The notes: generated by a model from the letters alone, not told the origin. Counted from the stretch's first letter, positions 19,643 to 34,500 are shown. The stretch is DNA of 64,000 nucleotides from an uncultured Kordiimonas sp. (GCA_947500295.1 CANMRM010000004.1:311663-375662), one strand, 5' to 3'. Made by a program: numbers and translations.

Positions 19643-19666
19643 ATTAGTATAGTTATTGATACTAAT
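19643..19666. repeat. Perfect inverted repeat, candidate operator
   Basis: ATTAGTAT (19643-19650) and ATACTAAT (19659-19666) are exact reverse complements separated by 8 bp, in an AT-rich stretch between the minus-strand XRE gene and bamD. The symmetry fits a dimeric HTH regulator. No T run follows, so it is not a terminator. Confidence 0.5.
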
Positions 19667-19742
19667 GGTTGTAACAGGGTGTGACAATAAATTTTGGGTC
19701 TTGTTTACACAGCGACCCTTGCGACCGGAGTTTTGGGCAAAA

Positions 19743-20552
19743 ATGCGTTCCAATTGGCTTAAGCAATCCATGATAGGGGTATCTTTGTTAGGACTCGCCG
19801 CTTGCAGTTCAAGTGGCGATGAAGACACATACATCGCGCGCGATGTAGAGGTCCTTTATAACCTGGCTCACGATAACCTTGATCGAGAAAGATACAGATT
19901 TTCAGCAGCACTGTTCGACGAAGTTGAGCGGCAGCACCCATATTCGGTGTGGGCCCGGCGCGCACAACTCATGGCCGCTTATTCGGCATACATGAGTAAC
20001 CAGTATGATGATTCCGTGCTGGCGGCACAGCGCTTTCTGCAGCTTCATCCGGGTAACGCGTCGGCTCCCTATGCCTATTATCTTATCGCTCTGTGCCACT
20101 ATGAGCAGATTTCAGATATTGGCCGGGACCAGGCGAAAACCGAAGAGGCTGAGTCCGCCCTCATTGAGGTAATTCGCCGCTTTCCGGAATCTGAGTATGC
20201 GCAAGACGCGCAGCTAAAATTGAACCTGACACATGATCATTTGGCGGGAAAGGACATGGAAGTCGGTCGCTTCTACCAGAACCGTCAGGAATATTTGGCC
20301 GCAACGCTTCGTTTCCGTCGTGTCGTCGACAGGTTCCAGACAACAAGTCATACCCCTGAAGCCCTGCATCGCTTGGTCGAGAGCTATCTGGCGCTGGGTA
20401 TGGTGGATGAAGCGCGGTCAACTGCGGCCGTTCTCGGCGAGAATTTTGGCGACACAAAATGGTACCGTTACAGCTATTCGCTGATAATAGATGGTCGGAC
20501 AGCGCCTGAAGCGCAAGGTGGCTCGTTTCTGTCAGCCTTGTGGCCGTTCTGA
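19743..20552 (+). CDS. bamD: Outer membrane protein assembly factor BamD
   Basis: A 269-residue lipoprotein. The signal ends in the lipobox LAAC (Cys about residue 20). The mature part is a chain of TPR helices (AHDNLDRERYRFSAALFDEVERQHPYSVWARRAQL; FLQLHPGNASAPYAYYLIALCHYEQI; EVIRRFPESEYAQDAQLKL). BamD is an essential part of the BAM complex that inserts beta-barrel proteins into the outer membrane. The start at ATG 19743 gives a normal lipoprotein signal. recN follows after 21 bp, the usual bamD-recN-ligA order. Confidence 0.95.
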   Translation: MRSNWLKQSMIGVSLLGLAACSSSGDEDTYIARDVEVLYNLAHDNLDRERYRFSAALFDEVERQHPYSVWARRAQLMAAYSAYMSNQYDDSVLAAQRFLQLHPGNASAPYAYYLIALCHYEQISDIGRDQAKTEEAESALIEVIRRFPESEYAQDAQLKLNLTHDHLAGKDMEVGRFYQNRQEYLAATLRFRRVVDRFQTTSHTPEALHRLVESYLALGMVDEARSTAAVLGENFGDTKWYRYSYSLIIDGRTAPEAQGGSFLSALWPF

Positions 20553-20573
20553 TATTCAACTAGGGGAGGCAGG

Positions 20574-24616
<4,043 letters not shown>

Positions 24617-24661
24617 CAGCTGGCATAGGCTTGCCGCTGTCATGGGGTAGGGAGGCTGTGC

Positions 24662-25624
24662 ATGGCTCTAAAGCTGTTGCAGGTGATGGCACCAATCGCT
24701 GCTGAAACCAATGTCCGCAAAATTGCCGAGCAGGAAGGCGTCATCTCATTTTACAAAGAGTGTGAAACCGACGATGAGCACGTTGTATTCAGCCTTTTGA
24801 CAGATTCGTCGCATCGCCAGGCCTTGATCGACTCCCTGCAGGAGTTGACAGCTTTGTCTCCCCGTTTCCGTATCAACATCCTGCCGGTTGACACCACCAT
24901 TCCGGCAGCAGGTTCTACAAGCACAGCCGATACACGGGAAGAGCTCAAAGCAAAAATGGCGCAAGGCGCGCATCTGGACTTCAACTATCTGCTGCTCACT
25001 TTTCTTTCAACGCTGGTGGCGCTGATTGGGCTGTTGCAGGACAATATTGCTGTTGTGATCGGCGCCATGGTCATTGCGCCGTTCCTCGGGCCTAATCTCG
25101 CCTTTGCTTTTGCTACGTCGCTCGGCAACCGGTCCCTTATGGTGGAAGCCTTCAAAACCGGCACCATTGGTGTGGGATTCGGGTGTCTGATTGGCGTATT
25201 GTTCGGCTTCTTCTGGGGAAGCGTGCCGGCAAGCGAAGAACTGCTGGCCCGTACAACCATTGGCCTTGACGGGGTCGCATTGGCCGTTGCGTCGGGCGTG
25301 GCCGGAGTTCTGTCACTAACGTCAGGTCTCTCCATGACGCTGGTGGGAGTAATGGTTGCCGTGGCAATCCTGCCACCAGCTGCTACTTTTGGCTTCATGG
25401 CTGGAGCTGGCGAATTGAAACTTGCCTACGGTGCTTTGCTGATGGTGTCAGTAAACATTGTTTGCGTTAACCTTTCCGGTCTTATGGTTTTCCTCGCTAA
25501 GGGGATCAAGCCACGACGCTGGTTCGAGCGACGTATGGCAAAGCCCTTCGTTCTGGGGGGAATTGTTGTTTGGTCAGTGCTTCTGGTAATTTTGGTCGTT
25601 GCCATTCGAAACCCGTTGCTGTGA
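24662..25624 (+). CDS. TIGR00341 / DUF389 family membrane protein
   Basis: A 320-residue protein with a soluble N-terminal region (about residues 1-100) and a run of membrane helices from about 105. The conserved core is ALIGLLQDNIAVVIGAMVIAPFLGPNLAFAFA, followed by GVLSLTSGLSMTLVGVMVAVAILPPAATFG, both hallmarks of DUF389. The biochemical role is unknown. The start is ATG 24662 after GGGAGG. It is 45 bp after ligA on the same strand. Confidence 0.88.
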   Translation: MALKLLQVMAPIAAETNVRKIAEQEGVISFYKECETDDEHVVFSLLTDSSHRQALIDSLQELTALSPRFRINILPVDTTIPAAGSTSTADTREELKAKMAQGAHLDFNYLLLTFLSTLVALIGLLQDNIAVVIGAMVIAPFLGPNLAFAFATSLGNRSLMVEAFKTGTIGVGFGCLIGVLFGFFWGSVPASEELLARTTIGLDGVALAVASGVAGVLSLTSGLSMTLVGVMVAVAILPPAATFGFMAGAGELKLAYGALLMVSVNIVCVNLSGLMVFLAKGIKPRRWFERRMAKPFVLGGIVVWSVLLVILVVAIRNPLL

Positions 25625-25851
25625 CAGACTAGCCATTCGGCTTGAAGCAAATGCACTCACGCAATTGTATCCATATGTAACAAAATGTAATGACACTTGT
25701 GAATAGCTATGCGTTTTATGCATATCTAGTGTGCGATTTTCTCCTCTACTAGCCTCCATTCTTGCATCCTATATAGGTGCCAGCAGCGCGAAGGCTGCGA
25801 GTTACTTAACGTAACTGGTTAATGATTCAGCGAGTATTGAGGAGCCAGACC

Positions 25852-26088
25852 ATGGCACGCAAACAACAAGAGATCGAATTGATCGCAACAAACTCATTCA
25901 TGGGCCTGCTGGCAAGCAAAAACCAGATTCCAGGCGTTGTCGGCGTTGAAGCTGCACCGGAACTGCGCCGCACTGGGCGTCTGTTTGAGGTAGTTGGCCG
26001 CAAGGAAGCCAAATCCAAGGTTTCATTCCGGATCGTTCGTCCATCCAGTTGGGGTGGCAACGTAGACGGCGGCGCGTTCGCCCACTAA
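25852..26088 (+). CDS. Unidentified 78-residue protein
   Basis: A small basic protein with a good GAGGAG ribosome-binding site at 25838-25843, nine bases before ATG 25852, and its own very strong terminator downstream, so it looks like a genuine monocistronic gene. The sequence has no signal peptide or membrane segment. The ends are MARKQQEIELIATNSF and SSWGGNVDGGAFAH. I recognise no family. The 227 bp upstream are AT-rich and carry a 6-bp inverted repeat (25800-25805 with 25811-25816); no clear promoter could be assigned. Function is unknown. Confidence 0.7.
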   Translation: MARKQQEIELIATNSFMGLLASKNQIPGVVGVEAAPELRRTGRLFEVVGRKEAKSKVSFRIVRPSSWGGNVDGGAFAH

Positions 26089-26123
26089 AACTGTTGGGGT
26101 CGACAGGGTCGGCACCTGATCAG

Positions 26124-26157
26124 AAAAAAGCCTGCAGATACGTCTGCAGGCTTTTTT
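26124..26157. terminator. Strong bidirectional terminator with TACG loop
   Basis: A perfect 15-bp stem (26124-26138 with 26143-26157) closes a TACG loop, a UNCG-type tetraloop in RNA. A runs on one side and T runs on the other let it serve both the 78-residue gene and the convergent prmA transcript. Confidence 0.95.
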
Positions 26158-26164
26158 GTTAGCG

Positions 26165-27088
26165 TCAGCTTGTTAGTTGAAGGGCGCTCCATTCACCGCT
26201 CTCTTCGGATTTGATGAGCTGTAGTCCCTGATCCTGATAGGCTTGCATGACTTCGCTCTGTTGCGTGATGAGCAGGCCGGAGAGGATAAGAACCCCGCCC
26301 GGGGCCAGTGCCGCCACGATGTCGCTGGCCATCGCGACGAGGGGGCCGGCAAGAATGTTGGCAATGATCACATCGTATGGAGCTTCACTCTGGAGCTCGG
26401 CATCGTCCAGACCATCTGCTGTCTTGAAAGCGACCCCGGGTATTCCCGGTTTGAATTCGCGTATTGGCACTTTGTTGATGCTTGCGTTTTCGACTGCAAC
26501 ATCAGTGGCAATCGGGTCAATATCGGTGGCGGTGCCGCTGGCTGCAGGCCACAGTTTGTTTGCCGCCAAGGCGAGCACACCGGAGCCGGTGCCCAGATCA
26601 AGAAATTTGCCTGGCGATATGTCACTGCCCAATGCGTCGAGCAGGGCTAGACAGGCCGCGGTCGTTTCATGCTTGCCGGTACCAAATGCCTGGCCCGCAT
26701 CAACTTGCAGATTGACGAGGTTAGCATCAGCCTTGTCTGCATCGTGGGCACCAAACACAAAAAACCGCCCCGCCTGCACGGGGGCCAGCAGCTTTTGGCT
26801 CTCACTCACCCAGTCGCGGTCCTCAACAGGACCGAATGTATGGTGCCATTGAAGAAGCCCCGCTTTATCAAGGAGTTCCTTGACAAATTTATCGGTGGGC
26901 CGGCCATCAAAAAAGATATCGATTTGCCACAGATCGCTGTTTGGCTTCTCAAAGCGAGATAGTGTCGGCGGATCTATACCGTAAAAATCTGACAGGCTTT
27001 CGAGCGTGATTTCGAGCTGTGGGGCGCGATCGTTTTCAAGGTCACCGCTGAGTTTCCAGCCAGGTTCTGTCATGGTGTCTCTTTTCAT
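26165..27088 (-). CDS. prmA: Ribosomal protein L11 methyltransferase
   Basis: A 307-residue SAM-dependent enzyme that methylates ribosomal protein L11. The SAM-binding motif is FLDLGTGSGVLALAANKLWPA, with upstream AFGTGKHETTAACLALLDAL and downstream YDVIIANILAGPLVAMA (the NPP-like catalytic loop). Its ATG overlaps the uvrD stop (TAATG), so it is coupled to uvrD; an alternative ATG at 27073 follows AAGAGA and would shorten it by five residues. It ends at the shared terminator. Confidence 0.93.
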   Translation of the reverse strand: MKRDTMTEPGWKLSGDLENDRAPQLEITLESLSDFYGIDPPTLSRFEKPNSDLWQIDIFFDGRPTDKFVKELLDKAGLLQWHHTFGPVEDRDWVSESQKLLAPVQAGRFFVFGAHDADKADANLVNLQVDAGQAFGTGKHETTAACLALLDALGSDISPGKFLDLGTGSGVLALAANKLWPAASGTATDIDPIATDVAVENASINKVPIREFKPGIPGVAFKTADGLDDAELQSEAPYDVIIANILAGPLVAMASDIVAALAPGGVLILSGLLITQQSEVMQAYQDQGLQLIKSEESGEWSALQLTS

Positions 27089-29475
27089 TATGCGGGACGT
27101 ACAAATCGGTCAACCACACGCTTGGTGCCCGCCTTCTCGAAGGCGACCAGCAATTTGTTACCTTCTACGTCTTCGACCATGCCGTAGCCAAATTTGTCAT
27201 GAAACACGCGCTCTCCCACCGCAATATCACTGACTTTTTGGCTGGTTTTTTCGCTGGCTGAGCCGGAAGTTGATGGCATGTCGATCGTCACCGAACGCTT
27301 GCGGCGCGATATCTTATCGCCGTAGCTGGCTCCGGAGCTTGAAAAGCCACCGCTTTGGCGGTTTTTGGCCCGGGCCCAGCCGGGGCCGTATTTGTCTCCG
27401 GACGAGGTGAAATAGCCTTCATCCGACCAGTCCTCGTCAGAGCCCCAGCCACCGCGGTTCGAACGCGCACCATAGAGGCCTTGCGCCGATTCCATTTCAA
27501 TATGATCTTTTGGAAGTTCTTCAATGAAGCGGCTGGGCAGGCTGGACTGCCATTGCCCGAACACCTGCCGGTTGCCGGCAAAATAGATGTAGGCTTGCTG
27601 TTTGGCGCGTGTAATGCCGACATAGGCAAGGCGGCGTTCTTCCTCAAGCCCTTTGGCGCCGCTTTCGTCAAGGGCACGCTGGTTTGGAAAAACACCTTCT
27701 TCCCAACCCGGCAGGAACACATGATCGAACTCCAGGCCTTTTGCAGAGTGCAGCGTCATCAGGGACACTTTTTCGCGGCTGTCGTTGCTGTCGTTTTCCA
27801 TTACGAGCGAGATGTGTTCCAGAAAACCCGCGAGGTTTTCGAACTCGCTCATCGCCGAAACAAGTTCCTTGAGGTTGTCCAGCCGTCCAGGGGCATCGGC
27901 GGATTTATCATTTTGCCACATTTCCGTGTAGCCGGATTCCTCAAGAACAATCTGCGCCAGTTCGCTTTGGCTTTCGCTTGCGACCATGGACCGCCAGCGG
28001 TCGAAATCGTTCATCAGTCCTGAAAGCGACTTTCGGGCCGCTGCCCTGAGTTCATCAAGCTCCAGAATTTGAAGTGCTGCGCGTGACATGGAAACGCCGT
28101 GAGCGCGCGCAAGATGATGAATTTTCTGAACTGTGGTTGCACCAAGCCCGCGCTTGGGCACATTGATGATCCGCTCAAATGCCAGATCGTCGTCAGGCTG
28201 TGCGATCACCCGCAGATACGCCATGGCGTCCCGGATTTCGGCGCGTTCGTAGAAGCGTGGGCCGCCGACAACCCGGTAGGGCACGCCGAGGGTTATCATG
28301 CGTTCCTCGAACTCGCGTGTCTGGAACCCTGCGCGGACAAGGACCGCGATTTCGCTCAGGGCGATATCTTTGCGCTGCAGATTTTCAATATCCTCGCCGA
28401 TTGACCGCGCCTCTTCAGGTGCGTCCCACACGCCTTTTATCTGCACCTTCTCGCCGTCGCCGCTGTCGGTCCACAATTCCTTGCCGAGCCGCCCTTCGTT
28501 GGCTGCAATAAGCGCGGACGCCGCCGCAAGAATATGCCCGGTGGAGCGATAGTTCTGCTCAAGCCGCACTACTTTTGCGCCCGGGAAATCTTCAGAAAAG
28601 CGAAGAATATTGCCGACTTCGGCTCCGCGCCATCCATAGATGCTCTGGTCATCGTCGCCAACACAGCAGATATTGCGCTCAGCCTGTGCCAATAGTCTGA
28701 GCCACAGATATTGCGCGACATTGGTATCCTGATACTCGTCCACGAGAATGTAGCGGAACTGTCTGTGGTATTCGGCAAGGACATCAGGGTTGCTTTGGAA
28801 GAGCGTGATGACATGCATAAGCAGGTCGCCGAAGTCACAGGCATTCAGGACCTTCAAGCGCTCCTGATAGGCTTTGTAGAGCTCTCCGCCCAGCCCGTTC
28901 GCGAAGGCATAGCTCTCCCCAGATGGCACTTTCTCAGGCGTCAACGCCCGGTTTTTCCAGCGGTCGATCAGGCCCGCGAGGGTTCTTGCAGGCCACCGTT
29001 TGTCGTCAATATTCTCTGCCTGGATAAGCTGCTTCAACAGGCGGATCTGGTCATCGGTATCAAGAATGGTGAAATTGGATTTCAGCCCTGCGAGTTCTGC
29101 ATGACGCCGCAGTATCCGTACGCAGATGCTGTGGAAGGTGCCAATCCACATCCCCTCGACGGGTCTGCCGATCACCCGTGCCACCCGGTCCTGCATTTCC
29201 TTGGCGGCTTTGTTGGTGAAGGTGACCGACAAAATGTTCCAGGGTGCGGCGCGGCCCGTTGCCATAAGATGGCCTAACCGCGTTGTCAGAACACGGGTTT
29301 TGCCCGTGCCGGCGCCGGCAAGTACGAGTACAGGCCCATCTGTTGCCAGCACGGCTTCTTTCTGCGGTGCGTTCAACCCATCCAGATAAGGCGGTTCCCC
29401 CGAAACCTGGGCAGGTGCCGGCGTTGCCTCGTGGGCCATGTCTAAATCATCAAGGTCGAAGGGATCTGCAGTCAT
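27088..29475 (-). CDS. uvrD: UvrD/PcrA-type DNA helicase
   Basis: A 795-residue superfamily 1 helicase. The motif order is LNAPQKEAVLATDGPVLVLAGAGTGKT (Q motif and Walker A), ILSVTFTNKAAKEM, DEYQDTN (Walker B), GDDDQSIYGWRGA, VRLEQNYRST, LMTLHSAKGLEFDHVFLPGWEEG and RRLAYVGITRAKQ. The C-terminal tail has the KFGYGMVEDVEG - KRVVDRFVRP module typical of UvrD/PcrA. The enzyme unwinds DNA 3' to 5' in repair and replication restart. It lies between the ClC gene and prmA on the minus strand. No LexA box is seen in the 74 bp upstream. Confidence 0.95.
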   Translation of the reverse strand: MTADPFDLDDLDMAHEATPAPAQVSGEPPYLDGLNAPQKEAVLATDGPVLVLAGAGTGKTRVLTTRLGHLMATGRAAPWNILSVTFTNKAAKEMQDRVARVIGRPVEGMWIGTFHSICVRILRRHAELAGLKSNFTILDTDDQIRLLKQLIQAENIDDKRWPARTLAGLIDRWKNRALTPEKVPSGESYAFANGLGGELYKAYQERLKVLNACDFGDLLMHVITLFQSNPDVLAEYHRQFRYILVDEYQDTNVAQYLWLRLLAQAERNICCVGDDDQSIYGWRGAEVGNILRFSEDFPGAKVVRLEQNYRSTGHILAAASALIAANEGRLGKELWTDSGDGEKVQIKGVWDAPEEARSIGEDIENLQRKDIALSEIAVLVRAGFQTREFEERMITLGVPYRVVGGPRFYERAEIRDAMAYLRVIAQPDDDLAFERIINVPKRGLGATTVQKIHHLARAHGVSMSRAALQILELDELRAAARKSLSGLMNDFDRWRSMVASESQSELAQIVLEESGYTEMWQNDKSADAPGRLDNLKELVSAMSEFENLAGFLEHISLVMENDSNDSREKVSLMTLHSAKGLEFDHVFLPGWEEGVFPNQRALDESGAKGLEEERRLAYVGITRAKQQAYIYFAGNRQVFGQWQSSLPSRFIEELPKDHIEMESAQGLYGARSNRGGWGSDEDWSDEGYFTSSGDKYGPGWARAKNRQSGGFSSSGASYGDKISRRKRSVTIDMPSTSGSASEKTSQKVSDIAVGERVFHDKFGYGMVEDVEGNKLLVAFEKAGTKRVVDRFVRPA

Positions 29476-29549
29476 AAGGGCTTCATAGCACCCTTATCAG
29501 GGAGGGCAAACAGAAGCTTGAGGAATTTATGACTCTATCAAATTTACCA

Positions 29550-31352
29550 CTATGTGATGCGGTTCATCGACCGATCCTGACCGTGTGTCTCGAGCAGGGC
29601 ACGCGTATACTCTTTCATCACGTCGCGGTGCCTGATCAGGCCGACAACAACATCTTTTTGACTTGGAGAAACAACCGGCAATGCTTCTTCACCAGAGCGA
29701 TCCAGTCGCTTGAGTGCAACTTCCAGAGGTTCAGTTGTTTTGATCAGATTCCCGACTTCCCGGGTGAATTCTCCAACAAGACGGTCCCGTTCCTGGCCTG
29801 TTTCAAATACAGAGGCGGGCATCTGATTGAGCGAAAGGACACCGGAAATTTTACCGGTTTCGTCTGTCACGACGAGTACGCCGCCACCTTGAACGATCAG
29901 GAGTTCCCTCGCTTTTTCAACGGTGTCTGTGTCCCGGATGGTGAAAAAGTCTCGGCTCATATGTTCGCCAACAGTTGCCGACTTAAGAAGGTAGGTGGCT
30001 CGTCCGCCTTCAAGCTGAAGGCCTCGATGCGCCAGTTGCATCAGGAAGAAAGAGCGCTGATAAAAGATACTTGTCACGACGCTGGCGATGGCCGACGCGA
30101 TCATGACCGCAATGGTGACATTATAGTCGCCGGTAATTTCGAAGACGATCAGGATTGTCGAGATGGGCGCTCCCAGTACGGCAGATGCCACCGCCCCCAT
30201 GCCGACAACGGCATAGAGCCCGGGCGTCGATGCGAGTTCAGGAAAAACACTGCCCGCGATAATGCCGAAAGCGCCGCCGACCATCGCACCCACAAAGAGT
30301 GAGGGGCTGAAGACACCACCCCCAAATCGGCCAGCGTAGGAAACAACAGTTGCCGCCATTTTGGCGACAATCAGGGCAAGCAGCAGGGGGAACGCATATG
30401 TGCCGTTGAGCGCATGGCTTGTCGCCTCATACCCAATACTCAGTACTTCGGGATACAGCAGAGCCATGGCACCGATGATCAAGCCGGCGATGCCGGGTTG
30501 AAGCCAGATTGGGATGGCTTTCCATCTGTCCCGCATCTGGTCCGCCCATCGCAAACCGGCCATGAATGTGACGGCCGCTATGGCAGACGCAATACCGAGA
30601 ATGAGGAATGCCGGAAATTCCCAAAAGCTTGTTATGAAATAGTCGGTAGTTTCAAAAGCAGGGAAGTTGCCGAGGTGTATCCGGCTGACGACGGTCCCGG
30701 CGATGGCAGCGATCACGATCGGTGCAAATGTCTGCAGGGCATAGTGACCAATGATCACCTCAAGAGCGAAAAACACGCCTGCTATCGGTGCGTTAAAAGA
30801 CGCCGCAACTGCTGCAGCCACACCGCACCCAAGCAGTGTTCGGGCTGCTGCCGGATTAAGTTTCAAAGTCTGGGTAACGACGGACGCGAGGGTTGCGCCA
30901 ATGTGCACGGCCGGGCCTTCGCGCCCCATCGAGGCGCCGGTACCGAGCGACACGATTGTCGCCGCAGCGCTCAGGGTGCCATCTTTCAGGTCAACACGGC
31001 TGTCTCGCAGCGCTGAGGCTTCAATGACATTTGAAACCCCGCTGGTTTGGCCGCGATCGTGAAACCTGAGCAATTGTCCAACAACAAGGCCACCTGCGAC
31101 AGGCACAAACAAAAGGTGCCACCAATCCAGGTTGCTGGCACCGGTTGCAAGCGTAGCACCGTCAACGCCAAAAGTTTGTGTTAGCAGCCAACTGATGGCC
31201 AGATAGAACGCAATGGCCGCATATCCCACGATGACCCCCACCAACACCGCCAGCAGAGATATGGCGCCGAAGCCATATCCGCCCGAGCGAAACAGACGGG
31301 CGCGGATGCGCCGCATCAGTTTTGAGTAGGGGGAGCGTCTTTGCCGAGCCAT
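29550..31352 (-). CDS. ClC-family chloride channel/transporter with CBS domains
   Basis: A 600-residue membrane protein with about ten to twelve hydrophobic helices. Typical ClC segments include SLGTGASMGREGPAVHIGA, which contains the gating glutamate of the GREGP motif, FNAPIAGVFFALEVIIGHY and GGGVFSPSLFVGAMVGGAFG. The C-terminal cytoplasmic part (about 455-590) has two CBS motifs that normally bind nucleotides. It probably moves chloride or another anion, perhaps with proton exchange. It is divergent from the AsmA-like gene. Confidence 0.92.
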   Translation of the reverse strand: MARQRRSPYSKLMRRIRARLFRSGGYGFGAISLLAVLVGVIVGYAAIAFYLAISWLLTQTFGVDGATLATGASNLDWWHLLFVPVAGGLVVGQLLRFHDRGQTSGVSNVIEASALRDSRVDLKDGTLSAAATIVSLGTGASMGREGPAVHIGATLASVVTQTLKLNPAAARTLLGCGVAAAVAASFNAPIAGVFFALEVIIGHYALQTFAPIVIAAIAGTVVSRIHLGNFPAFETTDYFITSFWEFPAFLILGIASAIAAVTFMAGLRWADQMRDRWKAIPIWLQPGIAGLIIGAMALLYPEVLSIGYEATSHALNGTYAFPLLLALIVAKMAATVVSYAGRFGGGVFSPSLFVGAMVGGAFGIIAGSVFPELASTPGLYAVVGMGAVASAVLGAPISTILIVFEITGDYNVTIAVMIASAIASVVTSIFYQRSFFLMQLAHRGLQLEGGRATYLLKSATVGEHMSRDFFTIRDTDTVEKARELLIVQGGGVLVVTDETGKISGVLSLNQMPASVFETGQERDRLVGEFTREVGNLIKTTEPLEVALKRLDRSGEEALPVVSPSQKDVVVGLIRHRDVMKEYTRALLETHGQDRSMNRIT

Positions 31353-31532
31353 TTGTTTCCTGATCGCGTTTGCGAAAATGAAAATTTTTCACAGAGTCTT
31401 CAAAGGTTTGCTCGCACCTTAGCCATCAATGATCTAAAGGTTAAGTGAAAATCGGTCGTATATTTGCCAAATTCATCATGCTAATAATTGGCTGTCGCGG
31501 CGCTTCGGCCGCTTTGATTGATAGGCCCGACT

Positions 31533-34500
31533 GTGAAGAAGAAAACAGTTTCCTTTTTTCTGTTTGGATTGCTGACCCTTCTGCTCGTGTCGATTTCGGT
31601 CACGCTCTATGTCATAGACTGGAACAAGTACCGGGACACATTGGCCTCACTTGCGACCGACAGGCTGGGTGTGCGGGTGGAGCTCGCGGGGGACCTGAGC
31701 CTTGGTTTCCTGCCGCGTCCTACTGTTTCTGCCCGGCTTGTCCGCCTGACGCCGGGCCAGGCTGGCTTCAACGACGCCATTGCCACCGCAGACCGAATTG
31801 ATATGCACCTCGGCCTGACGGCCTTGATGACAGGCTCACTTGAGTTGCAAAGCCTCGCTTTTGACGGCTTGACGGCAAGCCTGCTGGAAACGGACGAGGG
31901 CTGGACAATCGAAGGATGGCCGACAGGTGACGGCGAGGCGGGTGCGCCAACCCTGTTGTCCCTGGACCGATTCAGGATCAACAGTGGCACAATCAATGTG
32001 CGACCACTCGCTGGAGAGACGGTGTCCCTTGAGGGCCTGGATCTGTCGCTCGCGGGGCGTTTGCCCATGGGGCCCCTGGACTGGGATGGCTCCGCAGTTG
32101 TCGCGGGCCGCAATGTGGTGGTTTCGGGCCGGGTCGCGCCGACGCGGTCTGAAGAGGCGACATCCTTGAAAGCCACCGTTTCGGTGGAAGATAATACGCT
32201 TGAATTCTCCGGCCGCGTCAAACCGGACGGCGCCGTTCGCGGCAGGTTTCAGGCGAGCGGCAGGGATATCAACACTCCCCTTGATTTTCTTGAAGCAGCG
32301 TTTGGGGCCACAGCTGCGCCCGCGCTGCCCGCTCTCGCATTTGACCTGGACCTTCAGGTCGACAGGGACTCCAGAGGTGTAAGTCGCCTGATATCCCGCC
32401 GCGCCAGTTTGGGCAATACACGGGGTACCCTCGATTTGACACTCGCGGACAATGCCGAAAAGCTGCATGTCACGGGCACGGCCTCGCTGGGCGCAGTTCC
32501 GCTGGACACATGGTTGGCTGACCTTGCCGGCCCTGCCGCCGAAAACAGCGCCGATGATGCTCCTGCGGCAAGCCCTCTGACCGGCAGTATCGATATCTCT
32601 GTTGAAGCCGTGGAATTGCGCGGCAGGCAGATCCAACAGGTGGCGACCAGCCTGCGTTTCTCTGACACCGGCATGCAGGTAAGCGAATTCTCGGCGCTGC
32701 TTCCCGGTGCATCGCGGTTCTCCTATGTCGGGCAAGATGCGAGCGGCGGCACCGTTCAGTTCCAGTCAGGGGGGCTGCAGGAGATTTTAGGCTGGGCCGG
32801 AGTTGAAACATCAAGCGCTGTGCCTGCGGGCCGCCTCACAACGGCTAATTTGCGGGGCCGGCTGAACCTGACGGAAACTGCATGGATCTTGAGCGAACTG
32901 ACGGGCGCCATTGATACGTCCACACTGCTGGCTGAAGTTTCTGGCAGCATCCAGCCCTTTGCGCTGGGTGAGATCATAGCATCGGTAGACACACTTAACC
33001 TGGACGCATATTGGCCCGATCCGGAGTTTCAGGGCGGCGGCGAGCCCGTGCCAGCTCTTCCGCCCGTGGCTTTTCAACTGGATGCGGAGAAGCTGCACTG
33101 GCTTGGACAGAATTTCACCGGCGTGCGGTTTGCTGGTTCTGTCGGCAACGATGCAATTGCTGTCTCTGACGTACAGGCCAGGCATTTCGACGGCGATATA
33201 TCAGGGTCCTTTGCTGCGCAGTTTTCGGAAGACCGTGCGCTGCAGGACCTCGCCGTGTCACTCACCTATTCAGATTGGCGTTTTCCTGTACTTGAAAGTC
33301 TGGCGCCCGACGCAGGCCTACTGTTGTCGAATTTTACGGGCAACCGGCCAGCTTCCGGCGGGCTCGAGGCAAATGGTCCGGCGAGCGCGCTTCAATCGCG
33401 CGTTACCCTCAACTCTGACGCAGCCTCGTTTGATTTTGCCGGTGCTATCGACGTTTCAGCGATGCGCGGCCGCCTTCAAGGTAGCCTGTCGCTCCGGAAC
33501 GTAGCTGACATGACGCATCGCATGGGCATCTGGAAAGCGGCCGATGGTCATCTTCTGCCGATATCCAGCAACCTGACAATTGATGGCGCTCGAGAGAGGT
33601 TTAGCTACACAGCCACCGGCGATTTTGCGGCTAGCCAGTTTTCTGCGTCAGGTGACTATTCATCGACTGGTATCACTCTTGTTGCTTCCATTTCTGCTGG
33701 TCCTGACCAGCAAACCGGCCTTGACGCGGTTGTTCAGCAAGCTGGTCTTCCTGTTGACACGTCCCAGCCGCGCCGAGCGCGCTTCAGCCTCGTTTCCGGG
33801 GAGGAGAACTGGTCGCTGTCGGACATCGACATCCGTAATGGAAACATGGCGATAGCTGGAAACCTTCAACGCGGCGCAGAAGCAATCAGCGGTGGCCTGA
33901 TTGTCCAGGAATTCGACATGTCGACGCTGGCGGCAAACAACGACAACCAAGGTCGGGAAATGAATGTGCCACCTGGTGCCGTTTCTCTGGACCTTCGCAA
34001 CATTCGTTGGTTTGGCCAGAGGTTGACAGCGCCTGCTGCGGGCTTGAATGCGGACGGCGAGACTGCAACCTTTACTTTAGGTGACGGCGCAACGCTTAAT
34101 GAAAACCCGATTTCAGTAGACTTATCATTTCAGGAACGCAGCGGCCTGGTGGCGGCAAAGCTTGATGCCGCGAGTGTGGATATCGCACGGTTGGCCCAGG
34201 CTGTTGGGGCTTCAGGTGCTTTCTCCGGCTCTGCCGCCGCGCAGCTCGACCTCACAGCAAATCTCAAGGCAGAGAGCAGCCTGGTTTCGACGCTTTCAGG
34301 CCAGGGGCGATTCGAAGGGGGTGCAGGCTCCCTGTATTTCATGGCCGTGCCGGAATTGATCTCAACCATCCAGAACGGCGATAGCGCAGCAAGCTTTCTG
34401 GGCGGAATAGGGTCACTTTTAAGGTCCGGAACAACTGATTTCGCACGCATTGAGGGATCTTTTCAGATCGACAGTGGCGTCGCGCTTGTCGATGCGATTG

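Noticed and set aside
30414-31016. 200-codon plus-strand ORF inside the ClC gene
   Set aside because: Shadow of the real minus-strand ClC gene.
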